From positions 248,001 through 312,000 of the forward strand of contig NZ_ATUZ01000015.1 of assembly GCF_000420465.1 (NCBI RefSeq): DNA of 64,000 nt. The letters are read 5' to 3'. Below, one piece after another: positions 25,387 to 33,755 of this stretch. The notes under the pieces were generated by a model. That model worked only from the letters and a program-made list of their open reading frames with translations, searched no databases and was not told the origin of the DNA. This DNA comes from Desulfovibrio desulfuricans DSM 642. Lineage in GTDB: Bacteria; Desulfobacterota; Desulfovibrionia; Desulfovibrionales; Desulfovibrionaceae. Positions within the stretch are counted from its first letter, which is position 1; each line of letters opens with the position of its first letter. A program made the translations under genes and the position numbers.

Positions 25387-27167
25387 AGATGTGAAAGCCG
25401 CTGCCGCAATGCTTCCGCATTGTCGGGTTTGAGTTCCATGGCCTTTTGATAGGCGGTGCGGGCTTCGTCCTTAAGGCCAGCCCGCGCGGCGATATCGCCG
25501 TAGTGCTCCCATATGGAGGCATCCGTATGCTCGTCCAGCGTAACGGCGCGGCGGATTTCCTTCAGGGCGTCATCGAGTTTTCCAGCCTTGAAATAGGCCC
25601 AGGCCAGCGAATCTACAATATAGGACTGGTTGGGGGCCAGATCGTTGGCCCGCACAAGAAGCGTCAGTGCGCGGTCAAGGTCGCGGTCTTCCTCGGCCAG
25701 GGTGTAGCCCACGTAGTTGAGGGCCTGATAATTGTCAGGATGCAGGGCCAGGAGTTTTTCCATAGTTTTGAAAGCGGCTTTTTTGTCGCCGGTTTCATCC
25801 TGAAGAGAGCCAAGCAGAAAGAACATTTCCGCATTGTTGGGCCAGCGCTTTATGGCATTCTGGGCAACGTCCAGGGCCTGTTTCATCTGCTTTTGCCGCG
25901 CAAGCAGGCGCACCTCGACCTCCACAAGCTCGGAGGAGTCGGGGTTGGCGCTTGTGGCCTTGCGCACGGCGTCAAGGGCCTCGGCGTCACGGCCAGCCTC
26001 TGCCAGCAACTGGATGCGCAGCAGCACGCCCCGCACGGCAGACTTGCTGGAAGCGGGGATTTTATCCAGCCAGGAGAACGCCATGTCCAGATCGCGGCGC
26101 TGGTCATATGCCAGCTCGGCCAGCAGCAGATACACATCGTGGGGCGCATCGCCCTGAGCCACTATCTGCTTGAGCAGGCTTTCCGCCTGCAAGAAGTGGC
26201 GCGAATCCATAAACATGCTGGCGACCGTCAGCTTGAAAGGCGTACTGTCCGGCCCCTGCTGCATGTACTTGAGCGCCCGTTCGGGCTGTCCCATGCGCAG
26301 CGAGATATTGATGAGCCTCAGCAGCACATCCTGCGATGAAAAATTGAGTTTGAGCAGCTTTTCGTAAACGCCGCGCGCGGCCTTGAGGTCGGGCTTTTGT
26401 TCATAAATGAACGCCAGTTCCGCCAGGGCCTCCACAAAATCGGGCGTATCCTTGATGGCGCGCTGCAGGTAGGCCACGGCCTCGCTGGGCCTGTCCATGC
26501 CAATGAGCGCCCGCGCGTGGTAATAATCCACCAGCGGGGTGCGCTGCTTGCCCGTAACGCTGTTGAGCAGCTTTTCGGCTTCGGGATACTGCTTGGTTTT
26601 GACCAGCAGCAGGGCCAGCTCCATGCGGGCATCTACGGAATCGGGGTGCTTTTTAAGGTATTCGCGCATGAGCTTGACGCCAAGCTCGGGTGAACCTTTT
26701 TCCATGAGGGCTTCGGCATAGAGCAGATTGAGCGAAATATCATCGGGCCAGACGCTCAAGGCCTGCTCCATGACCATAGCAGTATGGGGAGACTTGCGGC
26801 TGAGCAGCCACACGCCGCCTTCAAGCCAGATGTTGACGGGCATGTGCGCCTTGGCCAGCAGCGGGGATGCCGCAGCCAGGGCGTTGTCGTCCTCATTGTT
26901 CATAGCCTGCGCAAAAACAAGAAAGGCGTAGGTGTTGAGCGCATTGGGCGAAAGCTCTGCTTCAACCGGGCGCAGCGATACGCCCTTGAGGTCATGCTGC
27001 TGGGCCTTTGCTGTGGCTGAAGGCGCGGCAGATTCCGCAGCGGACGTATCCGATTTTTCAGCAGCCTGGTGCCTGGCACCGGAACAGCCGCCGCATCCCA
27101 GCAAGGAAAAAGAGGTGGCGGCAGTCAGGGCCAGGGCGCATAGCAGCGCAACGTGGTTACGTTTCAT
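25383..27167 (-). CDS. TPR-repeat lipoprotein
   Basis: A 594-residue exported lipoprotein. The lipobox SLLGC places the lipid cysteine near residue 22. A Ser/Ala-rich linker follows, then TPR repeats across nearly the whole chain, for example MEKGSPELGVKLMREYLKKHP, TKQYPEAEKLLNSV, MDRPSEAVAYLQRAI, EEDRDLDRALTLLVRANDLAP and GLKDEARTAYQKAMELKP. Such proteins act as scaffolds; no partner can be read directly. It starts one base after the sigma-factor stop and its own stop overlaps the LolB-like gene, so the three are one operon and an envelope role is likely. Confidence 0.85.
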   Translation of the reverse strand: MKRNHVALLCALALTAATSFSLLGCGGCSGARHQAAEKSDTSAAESAAPSATAKAQQHDLKGVSLRPVEAELSPNALNTYAFLVFAQAMNNEDDNALAAASPLLAKAHMPVNIWLEGGVWLLSRKSPHTAMVMEQALSVWPDDISLNLLYAEALMEKGSPELGVKLMREYLKKHPDSVDARMELALLLVKTKQYPEAEKLLNSVTGKQRTPLVDYYHARALIGMDRPSEAVAYLQRAIKDTPDFVEALAELAFIYEQKPDLKAARGVYEKLLKLNFSSQDVLLRLINISLRMGQPERALKYMQQGPDSTPFKLTVASMFMDSRHFLQAESLLKQIVAQGDAPHDVYLLLAELAYDQRRDLDMAFSWLDKIPASSKSAVRGVLLRIQLLAEAGRDAEALDAVRKATSANPDSSELVEVEVRLLARQKQMKQALDVAQNAIKRWPNNAEMFFLLGSLQDETGDKKAAFKTMEKLLALHPDNYQALNYVGYTLAEEDRDLDRALTLLVRANDLAPNQSYIVDSLAWAYFKAGKLDDALKEIRRAVTLDEHTDASIWEHYGDIAARAGLKDEARTAYQKAMELKPDNAEALRQRLSHL

Positions 27168-27168
27168 A

Positions 27169-28431
27169 TCAGGATTGTATCCATGTGTCTGAAAAGTCTT
27201 TGATATCCACAGCCAGATGCTGCCGGATCTTTTCCAGCAACCGCGCTTCAAGCTGGCGGACTCGTTCCCGCGTGACGTTATACCGTTCGCCTATCTCGCG
27301 CAAGGTTACAGGCTCATCCGTGAGCAGGCGATTTTGCAGAATAAACAGCTCTTTTTCGTTCAGCTTGGGCAGTATGGTTTTGAGCTTGCTGCGCACCAGG
27401 CCGGCGATTTCGTCGCGCGCAAGGCTGTCTTCAATGCCGGGGCCGAGCGCGGGCAAAAAGTCCATGCGCGTTGCGCCGCCAGCATCCTCGCCCACGGGCA
27501 CGTTCAGCGACATATCGGTGGACGCAAGGCGCTGATCCATCTCGTTGATCTGGTCTTCCGTAACGCCAAGGCGTTCGGAAAGCATGGCTGCATCGGGGTC
27601 AAAGCCCTGCATGATCAGCTTTTGACGCTCGCGGTTCAGATTGTAGAACAGCTTGCGCTGCACCTGGGTGGTGCCGATCTTGACCATGCGCCAGTTGTCC
27701 ATGATGAACTTGAGTATGTAGGCCTTGATCCAGAACGATGCGTAGTACGAAAACTTGATTCCCTTGTCGGGGTCAAATTTGTTGACGGCGCGCATGAGGC
27801 CCACGTTGCCCTCCTGCACAAGGTCGAGCACGTTCTGCATCCATCTGCGCTGAAAGTCCATGGCAATGCGCACTACAAGCCGTAAGTGCGATGAAACCAG
27901 CCGAAATGCCGCGTCTGCATCGTTGTGGTCGCGCACACGCAGGGCAAGCTCGTGCTCTTCATCCGGCTTGAGCAGGGGAAAGCGGCTTACTTCGCGCAGG
28001 TAAAGGTGCAGGCTGTCGCGTGGCCCCACAGCAGGCAGGCGCGGTGTGGACGGCGCAGGCAGGCCCTCGTGGTCGGCATCAAGAACAAAGGGATCGATAT
28101 CGTGATCGCTGGCGTCCAGCTCAACTTCCACCTCTTCTGGGGAATCAGCGAGCGCGTCGTCATCGTCCTGATCGTCAGATACGGAATCTGCTGGAACCTC
28201 GCGCACGGCGGAGCCATCCACATCAAGAATGCTCTGCTTGGCGGCCTTGCCTTCGGTCGAGCGGGAGCGCGCCTTGGCGGCAGCGCCACGGGTGCCGCCC
28301 CCGGCAGGGGCTGGCCGCTTGCGCGAAGGGGGAGCATCCAGAATTTCCACCTCAGGCGAGGAAATTTCGGTTTCTTCCGCTTTCTGCGCGCTGCGCGGTT
28401 TTTGGGGAGCTATCGGACTATCTTTTTTCAT
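27169..28431 (-). CDS. rpoH: RpoH-like (sigma-32) sigma factor with long acidic N-terminal extension
   Basis: A 420-residue sigma-70-family factor. Residues about 135-420 contain region 2 ([53 protein letters not shown]) and region 4 ([29 protein letters not shown]). [17 protein letters not shown] resembles the RpoH box that sets heat-shock sigma factors apart from RpoD. The first 135 residues are unusual: basic, Pro/Ala-rich at first, then strongly acidic ([22 protein letters not shown]). Normal RpoH is about 285 residues. Two envelope lipoprotein genes are cotranscribed downstream. Heat-shock function is inferred. Confidence 0.82.
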   Translation of the reverse strand: MKKDSPIAPQKPRSAQKAEETEISSPEVEILDAPPSRKRPAPAGGGTRGAAAKARSRSTEGKAAKQSILDVDGSAVREVPADSVSDDQDDDDALADSPEEVEVELDASDHDIDPFVLDADHEGLPAPSTPRLPAVGPRDSLHLYLREVSRFPLLKPDEEHELALRVRDHNDADAAFRLVSSHLRLVVRIAMDFQRRWMQNVLDLVQEGNVGLMRAVNKFDPDKGIKFSYYASFWIKAYILKFIMDNWRMVKIGTTQVQRKLFYNLNRERQKLIMQGFDPDAAMLSERLGVTEDQINEMDQRLASTDMSLNVPVGEDAGGATRMDFLPALGPGIEDSLARDEIAGLVRSKLKTILPKLNEKELFILQNRLLTDEPVTLREIGERYNVTRERVRQLEARLLEKIRQHLAVDIKDFSDTWIQS

Positions 28432-28728
28432 GATATTTATGTCTGAGCATCGCTGCCTGTAACGGGCCGCAATGTTTAATGCTATAGTTTTGGTTTGTTC
28501 TTTTCAGTGTTTTTCAGTAGTAAAAGGCCTGCCGGGTATAATGCGCGGCGCGGTTTTGCGGCTCCGGCGGCGTTCAGCCCCGGTGCGGCCCGCATGTTCC
28601 GGTTCGCAAAATCCTTACGGAAACAGCGGCCTCAAACAACGGAAGCCCCAGCATACAGGTATTGCAGGCGGAAGGCAAAGGTGCTCTTTGGCTTGCGGCG
28701 ACTGTGCTGGGAACAGAGCGAGACGACG
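28432..28728 (+). other. Leader region between rpoH and metH
   Basis: A 297-base divergent spacer, the second half GC-rich with several possible hairpins. I looked for cobalamin, SAM and SAH riboswitch cores, plausible for metH, and recognised none. An open frame runs through it into metH but has shadow-like composition. Confidence 0.4.
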
Positions 28729-31125
28729 ATGACATTTCGACAAGCCCTCGGCCTTGGCAGGCCTCTTTTGCTCGACGGTGCCATGGGTACCATGCTTCAG
28801 GCCTCGGGCATGCCCGCTGGCGCGACTCCCGAAGAATTTTGCATGGCAAACCCCGACACCCTGCGCGGCATTCACAAGGCCTATCTGGACGCGGGCGTTG
28901 ATCTGCTGACATCGTGCACCTTTGGCGGCAATATTTACAAGCTGCCAAAAAGCCTGGACGTTTTTTCGTTCAACCGGCGCATGGTCGAAATTGCCAAAGA
29001 AGCCGGCGCACAGGCTGGCCGCCCTGTCTTTGTGGCGGGCAATGTGGGCCCCACGGGGCATTTTGCCAAGCCCCTCGGCCCAGTGGAACCGCGCGATCTT
29101 ATCGCGGCCTTTGCCAATCAGATTCGCGGGCTTGTGGCGGGCGGGGCCGACCTCATATTTATTGAAACGCAATTCGATCTGGCCGAGGCCAGAGCCGCCG
29201 TGGCGGCTGCCCGGCAGGAATGCGACCTGCCCGTCATGGTTTCCATGACTTTTGAACAGGGCGTGAGCCTTACCGGCTCCACCCCCGCGATTTTTGCCGA
29301 AACCATGCAGAACATGGGCGTGGATGTGGTCGGCACCAACTGTAGCCTCGGCCCGGACCAGATGCTGCCCGTGGTGCAGGAACTGCTAGGCGTGTGCGAA
29401 TGCCCGGTCATGGCCGAACCCAATGCCGGTTTGCCCGAACTGCGGGGCAACGAAACCGTGTTCCCTCTGGGGCCGGAAGATTTTGCGCAAAAAACCGCCC
29501 CCTTCGCCCACCTTGGCGCGCGCATACTTGGCGGCTGCTGCGGCACCACGCCCACGCATCTGGCGGCGCTTGCGCAGGCCTTGCGCGGTATGGACAGCGT
29601 CACGCCGCCCCCGGTATCGCGCAAGGGCATCTGCCTGACCAACCGCTCCCAGATGGTGCGAATCGCTGTGGGCCAGCCCCTGACCATCATTGGCGAACGC
29701 ATCAACCCCACGGGCAAAAAGGCCCTCACGCAGGAGCTTCAGGCCGGAGCCTTTGACGTCGCCATGCAACTGGCCGATGCCCAGGTGGATGCCGGGGCCA
29801 CAGTGCTTGATGTTAATGTGGGCGCGCCCCTGGTGGACGAAACGCAACTTTTGCCCGAACTGGTGCAGCGCCTTGTGGGGCGGCTGCCCCTGCCGCTCTC
29901 CATAGATTCTTCCAATGCCGATGCCATTGCCAACGCCTTGCCGTACTGTCCTGGTTCATTTCTGGTGAATTCCATCAGCGGCGAGACTGGGCGCATGGAA
30001 GCGCTCGGCCCCTTGTGCCGCGATTTTGGCGCGCCCTTTATTCTGCTGCCCCTCCAGGGGGCGCATCTGCCGGAAAAAGCCGCAGAGCGCATCAGCACGG
30101 TGGAGAGCCTGATCGAAAAGGCCGAGGGCATGGGTATTTCGCGGCGGCTGATGATGGTGGACATTCTGGCGCTGGCTGTATCCTCCAGCGCGGACAGCGC
30201 GCTCCAGTGCCTGGAGATGACGCGCTGGTGCGCTGCCAACGGCCTGCCCACAACACTTGGCCTTTCAAATCTTTCTTTTGGTCTGCCCGCGCGTGAACTG
30301 CTCAATTCCACGTTTCTTTCTCTGGCGGCGGGCGCAGGGCTTACATCGTGCATCGCCAACCCCTCTGCCCAGCGCCTGCGCGAGGCGGCAGACGCGCTCA
30401 AGGTGCTGTGCAACCACGATGCCCACACATCCTCATTTATAGCCTCCTATTCCGGCTGGAAGCCCGGCGAAGGCTCCATACAGGTGCGTCAGGGGGCCGG
30501 GGCGGCGGCCAAAACCCTTGCCGAGGCCGTGCTCAACGGCGACAAGGAAAATGTGCTGCCTTTGCTTACGGCAGAGCTTGACGCGGGTGCCGACCCCTTT
30601 ACCCTTGTGCAGGAAACGCTCATTCCGGCTATTACGGAAGTGGGCGCGCGCTATGAGCGGCGGGAATATTTTTTGCCCCAGCTCATCCGCGCGGCAGAAA
30701 CCATGCAGACCGCCTTTGCGCATCTCAAGCCTCTGCTGGAGGCCGGACGCGGCCCGGAAACGCGCCCTGTTGTGGTGATGGCCACGGTCGAAGGCGATAT
30801 TCACGATATTGGCAAAAATATTGTTTCGCTGCTGCTCGGCAACCACGGTTTTGACGTTGTGGACGCGGGCAAGGACGTTCCGGCAGAAGCCATTGTTGCT
30901 TGCGCACTCAAGCACAACGCGCGTATCATCGGCTTGTCGGCATTGATGACCACCACCATGGTTCGCATGGAAGACACCATCAAAATCGTCAAGGAGCGCG
31001 CTTTGCCCATCAAGGTACTGGTGGGCGGGGCTGCCGTTACGCAGGCTTTTGCCGATGCCATCGGTGCAGATGCGTATTGCGCTGACGCCGTAGGTGCGGT
31101 AAAGGCCGCCAAGCAGTTTGTTTAG
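28729..31125 (+). CDS. metH: Cobalamin-dependent methionine synthase, short form
   Basis: A 798-residue enzyme moving a methyl group from methyl-THF to homocysteine via cobalamin. The Hcy-binding domain (about 1-290) has zinc cysteines in VGTNCSLGP and GGCCGTTP. A pterin-binding domain (about 310-570) contains IGERINPTGKKAL and DVNVGAPLVDE. The B12 cap and binding domains (about 580-798) hold DIHDIGKN with the cobalt-ligand histidine. It ends there: the AdoMet-binding reactivation domain of the 1227-residue E. coli MetH is absent, so oxidised cob(II)alamin must be reactivated by another protein. The ATG at 28729 is where homology begins. Fhs at 4 kb feeds the same folate pool. Confidence 0.93.
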   Translation: MTFRQALGLGRPLLLDGAMGTMLQASGMPAGATPEEFCMANPDTLRGIHKAYLDAGVDLLTSCTFGGNIYKLPKSLDVFSFNRRMVEIAKEAGAQAGRPVFVAGNVGPTGHFAKPLGPVEPRDLIAAFANQIRGLVAGGADLIFIETQFDLAEARAAVAAARQECDLPVMVSMTFEQGVSLTGSTPAIFAETMQNMGVDVVGTNCSLGPDQMLPVVQELLGVCECPVMAEPNAGLPELRGNETVFPLGPEDFAQKTAPFAHLGARILGGCCGTTPTHLAALAQALRGMDSVTPPPVSRKGICLTNRSQMVRIAVGQPLTIIGERINPTGKKALTQELQAGAFDVAMQLADAQVDAGATVLDVNVGAPLVDETQLLPELVQRLVGRLPLPLSIDSSNADAIANALPYCPGSFLVNSISGETGRMEALGPLCRDFGAPFILLPLQGAHLPEKAAERISTVESLIEKAEGMGISRRLMMVDILALAVSSSADSALQCLEMTRWCAANGLPTTLGLSNLSFGLPARELLNSTFLSLAAGAGLTSCIANPSAQRLREAADALKVLCNHDAHTSSFIASYSGWKPGEGSIQVRQGAGAAAKTLAEAVLNGDKENVLPLLTAELDAGADPFTLVQETLIPAITEVGARYERREYFLPQLIRAAETMQTAFAHLKPLLEAGRGPETRPVVVMATVEGDIHDIGKNIVSLLLGNHGFDVVDAGKDVPAEAIVACALKHNARIIGLSALMTTTMVRMEDTIKIVKERALPIKVLVGGAAVTQAFADAIGADAYCADAVGAVKAAKQFV

Positions 31126-31174
31126 CCGCGCCCCGGCGCGGCCTTTGCACCTCATTCAAAACTTCGGGTAAACT

Positions 31175-31642
31175 ATGAAGAAACTTATCCTGGCCTTATT
31201 GCTGTGTCTGGCTTTGCCGTGCTCGGCGCTGGCGGCCTCGTCATCGGTTCCTACCCTGAATTTGGCCGGGCTGACGGATATGCTTGCCAAAAACAAGGGC
31301 AAGGTCATCATGCTCAATTTTTTCGCCACATGGTGCCCTCCGTGCCGCGTTGAAATCCCCGAGCTTGTGAACGTTCGCAAAAAGTACGCGGAAAAAGACG
31401 TGCTTATCGTGAGCATCTCCCTTGATGAAGACTCCAAGGTTGTGCCCCCCTTTGTGGAAAAGATGAAGATGACATACCCCGTCTTTGTCGCTGACCGCGA
31501 AGTGGCGCGGGCGTTCAAGATTTCGCAGATTCCTCACAATGCCTTCTACAGCAAGGATGGTCAGCTCATTCTGTCTGAACCCGGCATGGCGGACGCCGAA
31601 ATGGTCGAGATGGTCTTTAAAAAGTTGCTGGAACAGAAATAA
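31175..31642 (+). CDS. Periplasmic TlpA/ResA-like thioredoxin
   Basis: A 155-residue exported thiol-redox protein. The signal peptide (about 1-20, ending SALA) precedes a thioredoxin fold with active site FFATWCPPC (C54, C57). The cis-proline lies in ISQIPHNAFY. The WCPPC motif fits the TlpA/ResA group that reduces specific periplasmic disulfides, for example in cytochrome c maturation, but the target is unknown. It may receive electrons from DsbD, encoded at 35.9 kb. Its stop overlaps the acetyltransferase start by one base, so the two are cotranslated although unrelated in function. Confidence 0.88.
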   Translation: MKKLILALLLCLALPCSALAASSSVPTLNLAGLTDMLAKNKGKVIMLNFFATWCPPCRVEIPELVNVRKKYAEKDVLIVSISLDEDSKVVPPFVEKMKMTYPVFVADREVARAFKISQIPHNAFYSKDGQLILSEPGMADAEMVEMVFKKLLEQK

Positions 31643-32151
31643 TGGAAAATACCCTTGTGGTGCGCAAAGCCCACATGGACGATGTAAAGTCCATGCATGG
31701 GCTTTTGCTGCAATGCGCCCAGAAAGGGCTTTTGCTGCCCCGCGCGCTGATCCATCTTTATGGGCATGTGCGCAATTTTATGGTTGCAGAAAATACTGCT
31801 GGCGAGATAGTGGGCTGCTGCGCCCTTGCCCCTGTGTGGGAAGATCTGGCCGAAATATGCTCGCTTGTGGTGCGTGAAGATGCCCGTCGCCTGGGAACGG
31901 GCCGGGATCTTGTCAACGCCTGCCTTAGCGAATGCCGCGACCTGCATATTCAGAAAGTGTTTGCGCTTACATACCAGGAGGCATTTTTCGCCCGCCTGGG
32001 TTTCAGGGTTGTGGACAAGGATGTTTTGCCGCAAAAAATCTGGGCCGACTGCGTGCACTGCGCCAAGTACCCCAACTGCGACGAAACAGCCGTTTATTTT
32101 GAACTGGATTCCGCTGCAAAGGACGTAGGAGAGGTGCATGTCCAAGGCTAA
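31642..32151 (+). CDS. argA: GNAT acetyltransferase, short ArgA-like N-acetylglutamate synthase
   Basis: A 169-residue single-domain acetyltransferase. The acetyl-CoA loop is VVREDARRLGTGRDLVNACL, and the chain continues FALTYQEAFFARLGFRVVD. A cysteine-containing segment KIWADCVHCAKYPNCDETAV follows, which I recall from the short ArgA-type enzymes that begin arginine synthesis by acetylating glutamate. It lacks the amino-acid-kinase domain of E. coli ArgA, so arginine feedback through that domain is absent. Start is the ATG overlapping the TlpA-like stop; its own end overlaps hpt by 14 bases. A generic GNAT role cannot be excluded. Confidence 0.75.
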   Translation: MENTLVVRKAHMDDVKSMHGLLLQCAQKGLLLPRALIHLYGHVRNFMVAENTAGEIVGCCALAPVWEDLAEICSLVVREDARRLGTGRDLVNACLSECRDLHIQKVFALTYQEAFFARLGFRVVDKDVLPQKIWADCVHCAKYPNCDETAVYFELDSAAKDVGEVHVQG

Positions 32152-32686
32152 CGACATCAAGGTAAAAGAACTGAAACCGGTATTCACGCCGGAACAGATT
32201 GCAGCCCGGATCCAGGAACTGGCCGCAGAGATCAACGCCGAGTACGGTGATGAGCCGATGGTGGCAGTGTGTGTGCTCAAGGGTGGCTTCATGTTTTTTA
32301 GCGATCTGGTTCGATTTTTGCATAACAAAAATCTGGAACTGGATTTTGTCCGTTTGTCCAGTTATGGCAAAGGGTCTGCCAGTTCCAAGCATGTGATCTT
32401 CAGCAAAGATGTGGAGATTGACATTTGCGGCAAGCATGTGCTGATTGTTGAAGATATCGTGGACAGCGGGCACAGCATGCGTTTTCTGCTCGGGCAGTTT
32501 GCGGCGCGCAAGGCGCGCAGTCTGCGTCTGGCTGCTCTGGTGGACAAGGATGAACGCCGGGAAGTTGACGTTAAGGTCGATTTTGCGGGCTTCAAGCTGA
32601 ACCAGGGGTTCATTGTGGGCTATGGCCTGGACTACGCCGAACATTACCGTATGTTGCCCGGCGTGTTTGAAGTGATTCCCGAATAG
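32138..32686 (+). CDS. hpt: Hypoxanthine phosphoribosyltransferase
   Basis: A 182-residue purine-salvage enzyme converting hypoxanthine (and often guanine) plus PRPP to the nucleotide. Clear motifs are VCVLKGGFMFFSDLVR, the flexible-loop segment RLSSYGKGSASSK, the PRPP loop VLIVEDIVDSGHSM, and KVDFAGFKLNQGFIVGYGLDYAEHYR near the C-terminus. AGGAG precedes the ATG at 32138, inside the end of the argA-like gene. Normal length. Confidence 0.95.
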   Translation: MSKANDIKVKELKPVFTPEQIAARIQELAAEINAEYGDEPMVAVCVLKGGFMFFSDLVRFLHNKNLELDFVRLSSYGKGSASSKHVIFSKDVEIDICGKHVLIVEDIVDSGHSMRFLLGQFAARKARSLRLAALVDKDERREVDVKVDFAGFKLNQGFIVGYGLDYAEHYRMLPGVFEVIPE

Positions 32687-32728
32687 GCTTTTCCCGGCTC
32701 CGGCAGCCGGTAGGTTTGGAGTAATGGC

Positions 32729-33451
32729 ATGGAAATAAAGTGTCCCAATTGCGGTAGCCGCTTCAATTTGCCGGATCAGCTTGCCAAGCCGGGCGTCAAG
32801 CTGCGTTGCTCGGTCTGCAAGACGGTTTTCACCTATGAGCCGGAAGTTCCCCTGGCCGAACAGGGGCCGCTGCCGGAAATGCCCATCAAAAAGAAGCTGC
32901 CACTGGTCAAACTGGCGCTGATTTTTGTGCTGGTGCTGGCCTGTGCAGGCGGCGGCTGGTATTATTACTCGCTCAAGAGTGCTGCCAAGCAGCCCAATGA
33001 GCAGGAAATTGCCAAGCAGGTTGAACTGCTGACCATGCGCAACGTGCGGCAGTATTATGTTGATAATGAAAAAGTGGGCAAGGTTTTTGTGGTAGAGGGC
33101 AGGGTGGTTAACGAGTTCCCGCAGCCAAAGGAACTCATTACCATTGAAGCCGCCATCTATGACAAGGACAAGAAAGCCCTGGCTGTCAAAAAACAGCTCG
33201 GCGGTGTGCAGCTTTCACTTTTTCAGCTCCAGGTGCTGAGTGAGAAGGAAATGGAATCCTTCCTCAACAACAAGGTTGAGATTCTCACCAACAACACCAA
33301 TGTGCCGCGCGGCGGCGAAGTGCCGTTTATGGTGCTGTTTTACGCGCCGCCCGAAGGCGTGGCCGAGTTTGGCGTGAGGATCGTTGACGCCAGGGATGTG
33401 TCTGAGCAGGGCGGCTCCGGTACGGGCAACCCAGCAGAGCAGCCCAAATAA
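32729..33451 (+). CDS. Zinc-ribbon (MJ0042-type) membrane protein, DUF3426-like
   Basis: A 240-residue protein. Its N-terminus is a zinc ribbon with two CxxC pairs (IKCPNCGSRF and LRCSVCKTVF, residues about 4-33). A proline-rich linker follows, then one membrane helix (about 60-80, LVKLALIFVLVLACAGGG) and an extracytoplasmic beta-rich domain (VFVVEGRVVNEFPQPKELITIEAAIYDKDKKAL) ending in a Gly-rich tail. This layout is common in delta- and gammaproteobacteria and remains uncharacterised as far as I know. It may be cotranscribed with hpt and is followed by a strong terminator. Confidence 0.8.
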   Translation: MEIKCPNCGSRFNLPDQLAKPGVKLRCSVCKTVFTYEPEVPLAEQGPLPEMPIKKKLPLVKLALIFVLVLACAGGGWYYYSLKSAAKQPNEQEIAKQVELLTMRNVRQYYVDNEKVGKVFVVEGRVVNEFPQPKELITIEAAIYDKDKKALAVKKQLGGVQLSLFQLQVLSEKEMESFLNNKVEILTNNTNVPRGGEVPFMVLFYAPPEGVAEFGVRIVDARDVSEQGGSGTGNPAEQPK

Positions 33452-33463
33452 CTGTTCTGACGC

Positions 33464-33493
33464 AAAACGCCGCTTGTTTTCGAGCGGCGTTTT
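33464..33493 (+). terminator. Terminator after the zinc-ribbon gene
   Basis: An 11-bp stem (AAAACGCCGCT at 33464-33474, complement at 33483-33493) with an 8-base loop ends in GTTTTGTTATT and lies 12 bases after the stop. Confidence 0.85.
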
Positions 33494-33755
33494 GTTATTG
33501 TGCCAGCCGCAGGGCCGCATAAGCGGTTTGCCCTCCGCGGTGCCAATAGCTGCGGCGGGCTGTATTGCGGCCTGCGGAATGTTGGGTCAGCCGTCTGCTG
33601 CTGACCGGGCAAAAGGCGAATGTGCGCGAAAGGCCGGTTTTGTTGTGGAAGCCGCCTTTCGTTTTTGGCGACAAGAGGATTGGCCGGCCGCATACCGGAT
33701 TTTGTGCAACAGGGCGACTCTGGCGGGGAGTGGCCGCATAGCCAAATTGCTGCAA

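Noticed and set aside
28495-28728. In-frame extension of metH by 78 codons upstream
   Set aside because: The extension is Arg/Pro-rich and unlike any MetH N-terminus; homology begins at the ATG at 28729.
28432-28728. Cobalamin riboswitch expected before metH
   Set aside because: I looked for the conserved B12-box core and did not find it; no claim is made.
33384-33755. In-frame extension of the permease by 124 codons upstream
   Set aside because: It overlaps the previous gene and a strong terminator; the conserved permease start is at 33756.
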